Source: Alteromonas sp. C1M14 (lineage in GTDB: Bacteria > Pseudomonadota > Gammaproteobacteria > Enterobacterales > Alteromonadaceae). From it: a DNA stretch of 64,000 bases. The stretch's first letter is position 1. Each line of letters starts with the position of its first letter. Shown here piece after piece: positions 32,581-41,568 of this stretch. Location of the stretch: assembly GCF_018860965.1 (NCBI RefSeq), contig NZ_JAHKQF010000013.1, forward strand, positions 1-64,000, read 5' to 3'. Position numbers and translations under genes: made by a program. The notes under the pieces are model-generated. The model made no database searches, had not been told where the DNA came from, and was given only the letters and a program-made list of their open reading frames with translations.

Positions 32581-33126
32581 TTGTTTTCGTTTCGCTTAAA
32601 GGGTTGGGGCACGATTTTCCTGGCGCTAGTCGTATTGTTTTTTTCTATCAAGGTATACGCTGATATGTTTAGTTTTTTCAAAAAGCGACCGTTTTTGTTG
32701 TCCGCCCCCATTTCTGGACAACTTTTCCATGGTGATAAACCCATGGCGCATACCCGAATCATTCGCTCGTTAACCTATGGTGATGAGTATGTCGATACCG
32801 CGCTAACCGATGAAAACGGACGATTTGAGTTTGCTGAGAAAATAATTAAAACCGCTAAACCTTCGCGAATGTTCGACAATTCTTCTTTGTTCCAGCATAT
32901 TTATTTGGAAAATGGGACCACTGAGGGGATCGTGTTATGGGTCGCGAGCATTTCGATATACAACGATAGCCAGACGTTGAAAGATCTCTTATCGGGCCTA
33001 GTCTGCGATGTATCGCAACCGCCTCAAACCTATGATATCCCCATAAAAGAAGACACTCGCCACACATTTGCCATTTACACCACCTGTGGGTTGGTGGCAA
33101 CGGATATAGATTCTGCAGCAAATTAA
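32581..33126 (+). CDS. DUF6795-like exported or membrane-anchored protein
   Basis: A 181-residue protein. I use TTG 32581 because AGGAG lies 9 bases ahead; it adds an N-terminal hydrophobic helix (about 8-26, ending VYA-D) that would export or anchor the protein. ATG 32665 (MFSFFKKRPFLLSAPISG) would give a soluble 153-residue form. The core with SAPISGQLFHGDKPMAHTRI then SLTYGDEYVDTALTDENGRFEF looks like a carboxypeptidase-regulatory-type beta sandwich used in DUF6795 proteins. Function is unknown. Confidence 0.6.
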   Translation: MFSFRLKGWGTIFLALVVLFFSIKVYADMFSFFKKRPFLLSAPISGQLFHGDKPMAHTRIIRSLTYGDEYVDTALTDENGRFEFAEKIIKTAKPSRMFDNSSLFQHIYLENGTTEGIVLWVASISIYNDSQTLKDLLSGLVCDVSQPPQTYDIPIKEDTRHTFAIYTTCGLVATDIDSAAN

Positions 33127-33456
33127 CTCAGCTTACTTCCATTCTTAGCCAATGCCCTGTGACCATTACAATCCCAGATCACGTTGATCTGTATGCCATC
33201 TTCGTTGGTAACAAGGTTAGCCCTCTTGAGCATGTGTTGCGATGGACGGCTTAACTGTCGTGGTTCATCACACATCTAAACGATTTCTTTCATAACATGA
33301 TTGGCAGATGGGAGTTCACGGATTACAAAACGGGTGGGTTACTTTCCTGTTTGTTAAAGCTAATTTTTTTGCGTGTTATCAAGCAACTGTTGAGGTAGAT
33401 AGAAATTTTACGAGCACAAGAGGCGGGCATATAACGTTACTTACGGAGAATAGTAA
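33127..33456. other. non-coding gap before the Tat-exported aldo/keto reductase
   Basis: A 330-base gap with only short, poorly supported reading frames (for example 33308-33499, which overlaps the next gene in another frame). A TTACGGAGAATAGTAA ribosome region precedes the reductase. No RNA gene is recognised. Confidence 0.4.
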
Positions 33457-34623
33457 ATGGTATCTCGCAGACATTTCATTAAAGCCGGTGCGGCATTAGG
33501 CGTCGGTTCTTTTCTAGGTGCATCAGCATTCGCTGAACAATTGAAGATAAAACACTCGACGGGCAAGCTCATGCCTACCAAAGGGCCCATAGACGCAAGT
33601 ACAGCCCTACCTACAAATGATGTATCAAAGTATAAGCACTACCGTCCAGAAGGTCGTATGGGGTTAGGCGGGTTAGCAGCCGGTAATGGGTTTAATACCA
33701 TCTCTAGTGACAACGAAATTTTAACCATGCTCAACGCTGCGTGGGATTCCGGTATAAGGCATTTTGATACCTCGCCTTTTTATGGCTTAAGTTTAAGTGA
33801 GCGGCGCTTTGGTGACTTGCTGCGGAACAAAAAACGAGAAGATTATGTGTTGTCTTCCAAAGTAGGCCGGTTGCTTACGCCCTCATCTGAACCCTTGGAA
33901 AATAGTTGGCATTGGGCCGACCATTCTCCCTTTCATTATGAATATGATTACACGGCGTCAGGTACCCGTCGTTCTATCGAAGACACACTGCACCGCATTG
34001 GCGTTGCGTCACTAGATATTGTGTATATTCACGATCTGTCCCCCCAGAACAGTGATATGGGAGAAGACTGGATTTCGTATTTTGAACAAGCCGCTAAAGG
34101 GGCGATCCCCGAACTGACGAAAATGCGTGATGAAGGTATTATTAAAGGGTGGGGATTTGGCGTAAATACTCCTCATGCCGTATACAAGGCATTGGAAATG
34201 TCCGATCCTGATATTTGTCTACTGGCCCTTCAGTATTCAATTTTAGATCACAAACAGGCGCTTAATAAAACCTTTCCCATGCTAGAAGAAAGAGGTATTT
34301 CCGCGGTTATCGGCGCCCCTCTAAATGGTGGCTTTTTAGCCGGCCGTGATCGGTTTAATTATTCGCCGTCTATTCCTGACCCCATGCAGCAGAAATTCGA
34401 CAACATTAGCGCCATTGCTAAAAAGCACGGTATTGATATTAAAACGGCAGCGTTGCAGTTTGCAGAAGCGCCATCTACGGTGTCTGGTATCGTTCCTGGG
34501 GCGCGCACTGCCGAGCAGGTTGAGGCCAATGTGGCTGCAATGAAGGTTGTGATACCGGATGAATTTTGGCAGGAATTAAAAGCAAACAACTTAATTGAAG
34601 AAAACGCACCAGTACCGGCGTAA
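33457..34623 (+). CDS. Tat-exported aldo/keto reductase
   Basis: A 388-residue NADP-type aldo/keto reductase with an N-terminal twin-arginine signal SRRHFIKAGAALGVGSFLGA (3-22). DTSPFYGLSLSERRFGDLL carries the catalytic D and Y, SKVGRLL the lysine, and H in VYIHD the histidine. The overall layout follows the D-threo-aldose/L-fucose dehydrogenase subgroup. Export by Tat would carry it folded with bound cofactor; such exported AKRs exist in several Proteobacteria but their reaction is unclear. It stands alone, followed by a terminator at 34668. Confidence 0.85.
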   Translation: MVSRRHFIKAGAALGVGSFLGASAFAEQLKIKHSTGKLMPTKGPIDASTALPTNDVSKYKHYRPEGRMGLGGLAAGNGFNTISSDNEILTMLNAAWDSGIRHFDTSPFYGLSLSERRFGDLLRNKKREDYVLSSKVGRLLTPSSEPLENSWHWADHSPFHYEYDYTASGTRRSIEDTLHRIGVASLDIVYIHDLSPQNSDMGEDWISYFEQAAKGAIPELTKMRDEGIIKGWGFGVNTPHAVYKALEMSDPDICLLALQYSILDHKQALNKTFPMLEERGISAVIGAPLNGGFLAGRDRFNYSPSIPDPMQQKFDNISAIAKKHGIDIKTAALQFAEAPSTVSGIVPGARTAEQVEANVAAMKVVIPDEFWQELKANNLIEENAPVPA

Positions 34624-34625
34624 TC

Positions 34626-34664
34626 TTATGTAGTCAAATTATGTAGTCAAATTATGTAGGTAAA
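34626..34664. repeat. three tandem 13-bp repeats
   Basis: TTATGTAGTCAAA occurs at 34626-34638 and 34639-34651, and as TTATGTAGGTAAA at 34652-34664. They lie between the reductase stop codon and its terminator, probably from slippage. Confidence 0.8.
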
Positions 34665-34667
34665 TTG

Positions 34668-34699
34668 ACGTGCCCGAACAACAACGCTTTCGGGCACGT
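34668..34699 (+). terminator. stem-loop after the aldo/keto reductase gene
   Basis: ACGTGCCCGAA (34668-34678) pairs with TTCGGGCACGT (34689-34699), an 11-bp perfect stem with a 10-base loop, followed by a T/C-rich run. Confidence 0.7.
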
Positions 34700-34890
34700 G
34701 TCTTCTTGCTCTTGCGTCAATGTGATCGCCAATATACGCCTTTGCAACGGATCCATCGCTACCCTTGCTTCACTTTACTCCTTTAATTTGCATATGATCT
34801 TTGCGACATTGATGCATATCATCATTCATGGACGTGCATTTTGATAACGTGGATCTACACTTATTAAATGGGCAGAAAAGTGAGGCAATG

Positions 34891-37596
34891 ATGGAAAGTA
34901 AAACGCACTACCACTGGCACGACAAGACCAGTGAAGAAGTACTGAACCTTCTTGACGCTTCAAAAGATGGATTAACAGAGAAAGAAGCGGCACATCGAAA
35001 AACCAAGTACGGGCCAAATCGTTTACCAGAAGCACCTCATGCAAGCCTGTTTAGTCGATTTATAAAACAGTTTGCCAACCTGTTAGTCATCGTTTTAATT
35101 GTGGCTGGCATTATGACGGCATTTTTACAGCATTGGGTAGATACCGCGGTTATTTTTGCTGTTGTCGTGGTGAACGCAATAATCGGAGTGGTGCAGGAAG
35201 GCAAGGCAGAAAAAGCCATGGATTCTATCCGCCAAATGCTGGCGTTAAAGGCGGCGGTGTACCGAGGCGGGCGACGGCAGACCATTGACGGTGAAGATCT
35301 TGTTCCTGGTGATATTGTGATGCTGGAGGCAGGAGATAAAGTCCCTGCGGATATTCGTATTATAAAAGCGCACAGCCTTTTTATTCAAGAAAGCTTACTG
35401 ACAGGTGAGTCGCTTCCTGTAGAAAAAAACATCCGCCAAGTCGAGAACGACACGGCCTTAGGAGATCGTACCTGTCTGGCGTTTAGCGGTACCACTGTTA
35501 CAGCCGGCCAAGGTATGGGCGTGGTTGTGTCTACAGGCGAACATACTGAAATCGGCCAAATTGGTGGGATGCTTTCTGATGTGCAAAAACTGACCACACC
35601 ACTGGTTGAACAAATGGACGTGTTGGCAAAATGGATCACGGTTTTTATTCTCGTGGTGGCGGTTATTTTACTTGGTGTGGGTACCTTCATACTAGATCAA
35701 CCCTTTGCGGATCTGTTTCTTGCCGTGGTGGGGTTATCGGTGGCTGCGATCCCTGAAGGTTTACCCGCAGTGCTTACCATTACCCTTGCCGTTGGCGTCC
35801 AAGCAATGGCAAAGCGCAACGCGATTGTACGGGTTCTACCTGCCATTGAAACGCTAGGATCGGTGTCTGTTATTTGCTCAGACAAAACCGGTACCTTTAC
35901 CCGCAATGAAATGTTGGTGTCGTGGGTAAATACCGCCGATGAAACCTTTTCAGTGGAAGGTGAAGGGTATGAGCCTGAAGGGAAAATACGGCTAAATGAA
36001 CAGCCTGTAACCACTCATCATTCACTGCTTAATGACATTGCCAGCGCCTGTGCCTTGTGTAATGACGCAGAGATTAACAATAAAGACGGCGAGTGGATAA
36101 CCGAGGGCGATCCCATGGAAGGGGCACTGCTGAGTTTTTCTCAAAAAGTGGCCTTTGATGAAGGGGGGGAGTATCGAAAACATTGGTCTCGCACTGACGT
36201 ATTACCCTTCGACTCTGATACGCAATACATGGCAACCTTGAACCATGATCATGCCCATCATCACGCCATTTTTGTAAAAGGTGCCCCTGAGGTGGTGATC
36301 AATAAATGTGACAGTCAGCGCACGGCAACCGGTGACGCCAACCTTGATACTGTTTTTTGGCAGGAGAAAGCGGAAAGTATGGCAAAACAAGGTTTACGGG
36401 TATTGGCGTTGGCCATAAAACCTATGCCTGAAGACGCCAACGCTCTGTCAGTGTCGGATCTAGACGAGGGGTTATGTTTATTAGGGTTAGTTGGGTTAAT
36501 TGACCCACCGCGTCAAGAGGCCATCGAGGCGGTGAAAAAGTGTCAGCAAGCCCATGTTCAGGTTAAGATGATCACCGGCGACCACGCTATCACGGCTCAA
36601 GCTATTGGTCTGCAACTAGGCTTAGCACACGCCGATACCGTGTTAACGGGGGCAGAAATTAACACCCTGTCAGACGAAGAATTAAAACACGCCGTACAAC
36701 AAACGGATGTGTTTGCTCGCACCACGCCAGAGCATAAGTTACGTTTGGTGATGGCGCTGCAAGCGTTAGGGCTTACTGTATCGATGACTGGAGATGGGGT
36801 TAACGATGCGCCATCTTTGAAACGAGCAGATGCCGGTGTGGCCATGGGGTTAAAAGGCAGCGAAGCGGCAAAAGAAGCGGCGGAAGTGGTGTTAGCCGAT
36901 GATAATTTTGCCTCCATTGCATCAGCGGTAGAGCAGGGGCGTACTGTTTACGCCAACATCAAAAAAGTAGTCAGTTGGACATTACCGACCAATGCGGGCG
37001 AGGCCCTCACCATTATTGTCGCGCTATTGGCCGGCTTGCCTTATCCCATTACCCCGGTACAAATTTTGTGGGTCAACATGATCACGGCGGTAACGCTAGG
37101 TATGGCACTGGCGTTTGAACCCACCGACAGCAATACCATGAAAAAGCCGCCTAGACGTCGTGGGCAAGCGCTCATTCAACCGGCGTTAGTGTGGCAAATT
37201 TTATTAGTCGGTACGTTATTTTTCCTAGCGGTTTTTGGTATTTATCAGTTTGCTGTGAAGGAAGGTCACGATGTGGAATATGCCCGTACGCAAGCCATGA
37301 ATATGCTGGTGGGGCTAGAAATCTTTTACTTATTCTTCATACGTACCATGCATCGTCGTCATTTTACCTTGTCAGGTCTAAAGGGGACGAAAATCGCTTG
37401 GAGTGCCGTCATCTTTGTTATCGTGGCACAGTTCGCCATTTCATATATCCCTTGGTTGCAGGCGGTGTTTGGTACGCAGGCGCCCACGCTTATGGATAAC
37501 TTGCTTATTGTGTTGGCCGGGTGCGTATTATTTGCTTTACTGGAAACAGAAAAGGTCTGTCGTATTTGGTTGATAGATAAAATGAAACGGTCATAA
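34891..37596 (+). CDS. P2-type cation-transporting ATPase
   Basis: A 901-residue P-type ATPase. N-terminal WHDKTSEEVLNLL and GLTEKEAAHRKTKYGPNRLP form the cation_ATPase_N domain; LLTGES is the actuator loop, CSDKTGT the phosphorylated aspartate, MVTGD/MITGDH and TGDGVNDAPSL the hinge motifs. AAIPEGLPA in helix 4 places it with P2A/P2B calcium and related Na/K-type pumps rather than heavy-metal ATPases. Ten helices are expected. ATG 34891 has GTGAGG 5 bases ahead; the frame is open to 34828 without a ribosome site. The transported ion is probably Ca2+ or another non-heavy-metal cation. Confidence 0.9.
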   Translation: MESKTHYHWHDKTSEEVLNLLDASKDGLTEKEAAHRKTKYGPNRLPEAPHASLFSRFIKQFANLLVIVLIVAGIMTAFLQHWVDTAVIFAVVVVNAIIGVVQEGKAEKAMDSIRQMLALKAAVYRGGRRQTIDGEDLVPGDIVMLEAGDKVPADIRIIKAHSLFIQESLLTGESLPVEKNIRQVENDTALGDRTCLAFSGTTVTAGQGMGVVVSTGEHTEIGQIGGMLSDVQKLTTPLVEQMDVLAKWITVFILVVAVILLGVGTFILDQPFADLFLAVVGLSVAAIPEGLPAVLTITLAVGVQAMAKRNAIVRVLPAIETLGSVSVICSDKTGTFTRNEMLVSWVNTADETFSVEGEGYEPEGKIRLNEQPVTTHHSLLNDIASACALCNDAEINNKDGEWITEGDPMEGALLSFSQKVAFDEGGEYRKHWSRTDVLPFDSDTQYMATLNHDHAHHHAIFVKGAPEVVINKCDSQRTATGDANLDTVFWQEKAESMAKQGLRVLALAIKPMPEDANALSVSDLDEGLCLLGLVGLIDPPRQEAIEAVKKCQQAHVQVKMITGDHAITAQAIGLQLGLAHADTVLTGAEINTLSDEELKHAVQQTDVFARTTPEHKLRLVMALQALGLTVSMTGDGVNDAPSLKRADAGVAMGLKGSEAAKEAAEVVLADDNFASIASAVEQGRTVYANIKKVVSWTLPTNAGEALTIIVALLAGLPYPITPVQILWVNMITAVTLGMALAFEPTDSNTMKKPPRRRGQALIQPALVWQILLVGTLFFLAVFGIYQFAVKEGHDVEYARTQAMNMLVGLEIFYLFFIRTMHRRHFTLSGLKGTKIAWSAVIFVIVAQFAISYIPWLQAVFGTQAPTLMDNLLIVLAGCVLFALLETEKVCRIWLIDKMKRS

Positions 37597-37603
37597 GAAA
37601 AAT

Positions 37604-37629
37604 AAGGACGGCAAGGAGCCGTCCTTTTT
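37604..37629. terminator. intrinsic terminator between the ATPase gene and nadK
   Basis: AAGGACGGC (37604-37612) pairs with GCCGTCCTT (37618-37626), 5-base loop, T-run on the plus strand and A-run on the other side. It can serve both converging genes. Confidence 0.88.
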
Positions 37630-37642
37630 GTTGCCCCTTGGG

Positions 37643-38518
37643 CTAATACAGTTTGCTGCCCCAGCTTAATTTATTTCGTAACACATTAAAGTAACTGTAA
37701 CCTTTAGGATGTACGAGGGTGAGTGTGTCGTTACTTTTATGGACACGAATTTCATCACCGGGTAGCACGGGTAACACGATATGGCTGTCACAACTTACTT
37801 GTAAACTGTCACTATTAACCTTTGACACACGCATGGAAATGGTGCTTTTAGCATCGACCACAATGGGGCGGCTACTCAAGGTGTGGGGAAACATGGGGAC
37901 CAGAGTCAGCGCGTCAAGATGAGGCACAATAATGGGGCCTCCGGCAGACAACGAATAGGCCGTTGAACCGGTGGGGGTAGAAACAATTAAGCCATCAGAA
38001 CGTTGACTAAACACGAACTGGTTGTCGATATAAACTTCAAACTCCATCATATGCGCCACTTTTCCGTGGTGCAGTACCACTTCATTCATGGCGGCGTTAC
38101 TGCTTTTAAGCTTTTCGTAACGATAGATGCAAACCTCAAGTAAAAAGCGCTCTTCAACCACCGTATCGCCGTCAAATATAAGACTTAACTGTTCTTCAAT
38201 TTGATCTGGATGGATATCGGTGAGAAACCCCAGGTTTCCTCGGTTGACGCCCACCACATGAATATCAAAACGGGCGAGCACACGGGCGGCACCAAGCATG
38301 CTGCCGTCGCCACCTATTACCACCGCCAAATCAGCCTCTTTGCCAATGGTGACTATATTAGCTGAAGGGTAAGGGCAGTGTTTCATGTTTTGAACCACAG
38401 ACTCTTCCACCAACACGTTACAGCCTCGTTGCTCTAAATACGCCGCAATTTGACCGAGGCTATCATGGGTGCCTACATGGTCTGCTTTACCAATCAATCC
38501 AACCGTTTTATATGTCAT
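37643..38518 (-). CDS. nadK: NAD kinase
   Basis: A 291-residue NAD kinase (ATP-dependent phosphorylation of NAD to NADP). [14 protein letters not shown] has the catalytic GGDG motif, and [19 protein letters not shown] and [21 protein letters not shown] are the substrate-binding blocks. In many gammaproteobacteria nadK lies directly beside grpE in divergent orientation; here about 11 kb of hydroxybutyrate genes lies between them. Confidence 0.96.
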   Translation of the reverse strand: MTYKTVGLIGKADHVGTHDSLGQIAAYLEQRGCNVLVEESVVQNMKHCPYPSANIVTIGKEADLAVVIGGDGSMLGAARVLARFDIHVVGVNRGNLGFLTDIHPDQIEEQLSLIFDGDTVVEERFLLEVCIYRYEKLKSSNAAMNEVVLHHGKVAHMMEFEVYIDNQFVFSQRSDGLIVSTPTGSTAYSLSAGGPIIVPHLDALTLVPMFPHTLSSRPIVVDAKSTISMRVSKVNSDSLQVSCDSHIVLPVLPGDEIRVHKSNDTLTLVHPKGYSYFNVLRNKLSWGSKLY

Positions 38519-38589
38519 ACGCTGGCTAACGCCTGCTCCCTATTAGTTATTTTCGGACATTAGCATAGGTATTATTATAATTGAAAGTG

Positions 38590-39354
38590 CTATCTAGCCA
38601 CCCAACCGCCATCAAGAACAATCGTTTGCCCTGTGATATTTCGAGCGCTGCTACTAAGTAAAAACTTGGCGCTGTCGGCAAGCTCTTGTACCGATATAAA
38701 CGCTTTTTTCGGCATGGGTTTAAGCATAATTTCGTTAATTACTTCTTCTTCTGTTATGCCGTTTTCTTTTGCTTGGGCAGTAATTTGTTTTTCCACCAAG
38801 GGGGTTTTCACATAGGCTGGGCAAAGGGTGTTGATAGTGACGTTACAGTCGCCGGTTTCTAGTGCAATGGTTTTAGCAAAGCCAAGAAGACCGTGTTTTG
38901 CGGCCACGTAGGCCGATTTATACGGCGAGGCGACCAATGAATGAATAGAGCCAACATTGATGATGCGGCCATAGTCTTTTTTACGCATGCTGGGCAAAAA
39001 TGCCTGAGTCAGTAAAGCGGGGCCTACCAGCATAATATTGATAAGTTGTTGCCATTTTTCAGCGGGAAAATCTTCTATGTTCGACACATGTTGGATCCCC
39101 GCGTTGTTAACCAGTACATCAACCGGGGTGGCTTTTAACTGCTCGGGCAAAGCCGCAACCTGGTCGGCGTCACAAACATTAACCTGCACCGCCTGGGCGC
39201 TGCCGCCATTTTCTTTAATACGCTGTGCCGCTAAGTTCGCCGCCTCAATATTAATATCTGCAATGATAAGATGATGACCTTCTTCGGCGAAGGATTCTGC
39301 AATGCCGAATCCAATGCCACTGGCTCCGCCAGTTACAAAAATGTTTAATGTCAT
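38590..39354 (-). CDS. hbdH: 3-hydroxybutyrate dehydrogenase
   Basis: A 254-residue short-chain dehydrogenase. TGGASGIGFGIAESF is the NAD-binding start, NNAGIQHVSNIEDFP and VGSIHSLVASPYKSAYVAAKHG (catalytic S, Y and K) match bacterial D-3-hydroxybutyrate dehydrogenase, and it ends in TIVLDGGWVAR. It oxidises 3-hydroxybutyrate to acetoacetate in the cytoplasm. It is the last gene of a four-gene operon, 8 bases after the depolymerase gene. Confidence 0.92.
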   Translation of the reverse strand: MTLNIFVTGGASGIGFGIAESFAEEGHHLIIADINIEAANLAAQRIKENGGSAQAVQVNVCDADQVAALPEQLKATPVDVLVNNAGIQHVSNIEDFPAEKWQQLINIMLVGPALLTQAFLPSMRKKDYGRIINVGSIHSLVASPYKSAYVAAKHGLLGFAKTIALETGDCNVTINTLCPAYVKTPLVEKQITAQAKENGITEEEVINEIMLKPMPKKAFISVQELADSAKFLLSSSARNITGQTIVLDGGWVAR

Positions 39355-39362
39355 GATTTATC

Positions 39363-40361
39363 CTAATTTGATGCTAATCCAAGAACAATTTTTCTTACTG
39401 CTTTAAGCTGTTTACCTTCGCGGGTGGCATAATCGTCGCCGGTATACCCCCACCAATCCCAACACCCTTGAGGGTTAAGTGGCATAAATAGTGATTTTCT
39501 TGTTTGCGGGTAAACCACTACAAGGTTATTGCTGTCGGCCCAATTGTTTAAGCCTGTTTGTTCAACGTAGGCCATGTCCACGGCTTCTGCGTATTGATTG
39601 CAACCATGAAAGCTCACATGAACGTGACAGGTTTCGCCTTCTTCACACTGCTTAGGTACATAAGCGTAACCCGTGTCTGCCAGGGTTTTTGCATCGCTTC
39701 CTGCGAGGCTTTTTTGGCTATAACTGATAACTCGCCCGCTGGTTTTTGTAGACGCGGGTTTAATATCGTCTAACAAAAACGACAGCATATCGCCGGCGGC
39801 ATCGTAGTCGCACCGGCCAATAAAGGGGGCTTCCGATACCATGCACTGCCCACCATGGTTAAGTGTAGGAAACAAATGGGCAATAGGCTTATCATTAACG
39901 TATTTAATATTTTCGGCTGATACCCAACGGGCGTATTGCTGTGCCAGCTTATTGGTGGCACTGGCAGATACCCGGGTATCGCGGGTACCGTGAAACAGCC
40001 ATACTTTATCGTTTTTAAGGTTTGCCAATGGGGCAATGGTATTTTGTTGGGCTTGTTGTTCTGCCACTGCACTAAGTTCGTCAAGATTGATGGCCGGCTC
40101 TTCTTTGTCCACGCACTGGCTGAGCGCTGTGGTGATATCGCCTTTTGCACAATAATAGGGGCCCGCAGCAATGATGCCCACCCCAGAGATCCAATCGCTG
40201 TATGCAATATGCATTTGGTTTGCCATGTAGCCACCGGCCGATAACCCCGATACCGTGATATCTTCAACATCGAGCTTTAAAGGGGGAATTTTCGCCATTG
40301 CAACTGCAACAGGCGCCAAGGCTAAAGCGGTGGAAATTAGGGGCGCAGTAAATTTATTCAT
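39363..40361 (-). CDS. phaZ: exported poly(3-hydroxybutyrate) depolymerase
   Basis: A 332-residue esterase with a signal peptide (about 1-23). The lipase box GLSAGG (serine 41) lies very near the N-terminus of the mature protein; AGPYYCAKGD, HGTRDTRVSAS and CHVHVSFHGCNQY follow the short-chain PHA depolymerase pattern. FHGC may contribute the oxyanion region. It would cut PHB or oligomers outside the inner membrane. No separate substrate-binding domain is present, so soluble oligomers or partly degraded polymer are likely substrates. It lies 9 bases after the MetX-like gene. Confidence 0.88.
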   Translation of the reverse strand: MNKFTAPLISTALALAPVAVAMAKIPPLKLDVEDITVSGLSAGGYMANQMHIAYSDWISGVGIIAAGPYYCAKGDITTALSQCVDKEEPAINLDELSAVAEQQAQQNTIAPLANLKNDKVWLFHGTRDTRVSASATNKLAQQYARWVSAENIKYVNDKPIAHLFPTLNHGGQCMVSEAPFIGRCDYDAAGDMLSFLLDDIKPASTKTSGRVISYSQKSLAGSDAKTLADTGYAYVPKQCEEGETCHVHVSFHGCNQYAEAVDMAYVEQTGLNNWADSNNLVVVYPQTRKSLFMPLNPQGCWDWWGYTGDDYATREGKQLKAVRKIVLGLASN

Positions 40362-40370
40362 AAGCCTCTC

Positions 40371-41561
40371 TTATTCGTTTTCCAAAAACTGACGGATGGT
40401 TTTTGCTTTTTCTTGAATATTCAATAGGCCTTCTAGGTGGCCCGATTGGCCTTCTAGGGGCGCTATATGCGTGTTGTTTCCTTGGGCTTGTAATAAGCCA
40501 TGAGACAGCTCTGCCATATAAGGCATTAATAGTAAATCGCTTTGGGCCGGGATAAACAGTGTTTTTGCTTGTATGTTTTTAAGGCCATTTTGCAGTGAAC
40601 CTTGGTGCCCGGCTACAAATAACTGGCAGGCTCTTACCAAATAAAGCAGGTGGTTAGCGTCCATTTGTCCTGCCCGGCTTTTTGCCCGTTGATATAGCCA
40701 GTTGACAATACTGTGGGATTGTCGAATATCTTCAAGGGGCCCAGCTTCCAGAGGTGAATATGCCAAACTGTCTCCTTGTTGATTAAAAAACGCAGGAGAA
40801 AGAGCTTGTTGCGTGATGAGCATCAGCGCGGCGGTAAGTCCTTCTGTGGGCGGAGTTTGTTCATAGTAGTTTCCCTCGTTCCAATTAGCATCTAGCCGAA
40901 TTGGCATGGCCCATTGTTCCAAAGCCGCCGTGGTCCAGGCATCACTTTGTGCCGCTGGGATCACTGCAATCATACGCCCAACCCAGCTGGGGTAGGTCGC
41001 CGCCCATTCAATGGCTTGCATAGACCCCATAGACGGGCCAACCACGGCATACAACGAGGATATTCCTAAGCTTTCTAACAAGGCTTTTTGTACATTAACA
41101 AAGTCACCTATGGTTACTACTGGAAAATCAAGGCCATAAGGTTTACCCGTTGTGGGGTTAATAGAGGCCGGCCCAGTTGTAATAACATTGGGATTGTTAG
41201 CACTTAAGTTAACAAGAGAGTCCACACTGAGCACATAAAAACGGTTGGTATCGATGGCCTTACCCGGGCCAATGAGGGCATCCCAGTAGCCTGCTTGTTT
41301 GTCGCTGGGATGATACTTGCCGGCAGCATGGGAGTTCCCCGAAAAATAATGGGTAATTAACACCACATTGTCTTTTTTCTCGTTCAGTTTGCCGTAACTT
41401 TCCCAACCTACATTCACATTGGGAATGACTTGTCCGCCAAACGTGGTGAATTGGGCTAAATGAAAGCGACGCTTTTCGGTTAGTAAACTGTCATCTTGGG
41501 TTTGCCCATAGGCGCAGGTAATAAAAAGACAGCAAAGGGTAGTCAGTATTATTTTTTTCAT
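40371..41561 (-). CDS. exported MetX-like alpha/beta hydrolase
   Basis: A 396-residue alpha/beta-hydrolase of the homoserine O-acetyltransferase type (HYFSGNSHAAGKY, then VVGPSMGSMQAIEWAATYP with the nucleophile serine; D in PAQSDLL; H in GQSGHLEGL). Unlike MetX it begins with a signal peptide (MKKIILTTLCCLFITCAYG), so it is not a methionine-pathway enzyme. Its place between a GntP permease (7-base gap) and a PHB depolymerase suggests hydrolysis of hydroxybutyrate oligomers in the periplasm (inference). Start 41561 has GAGGT ahead; 41597 would overlap the permease gene. Confidence 0.8.
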   Translation of the reverse strand: MKKIILTTLCCLFITCAYGQTQDDSLLTEKRRFHLAQFTTFGGQVIPNVNVGWESYGKLNEKKDNVVLITHYFSGNSHAAGKYHPSDKQAGYWDALIGPGKAIDTNRFYVLSVDSLVNLSANNPNVITTGPASINPTTGKPYGLDFPVVTIGDFVNVQKALLESLGISSLYAVVGPSMGSMQAIEWAATYPSWVGRMIAVIPAAQSDAWTTAALEQWAMPIRLDANWNEGNYYEQTPPTEGLTAALMLITQQALSPAFFNQQGDSLAYSPLEAGPLEDIRQSHSIVNWLYQRAKSRAGQMDANHLLYLVRACQLFVAGHQGSLQNGLKNIQAKTLFIPAQSDLLLMPYMAELSHGLLQAQGNNTHIAPLEGQSGHLEGLLNIQEKAKTIRQFLENE

Positions 41562-41568
41562 TTTTACC

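Noticed and set aside
33308..33499. Small gene before the Tat-exported reductase
   Set aside because: No ribosome site, and its end overlaps the reductase start in another frame.
40371..41561. metX, homoserine O-acetyltransferase of methionine synthesis
   Set aside because: Signal peptide and PHB-operon context argue against a cytoplasmic biosynthetic enzyme.
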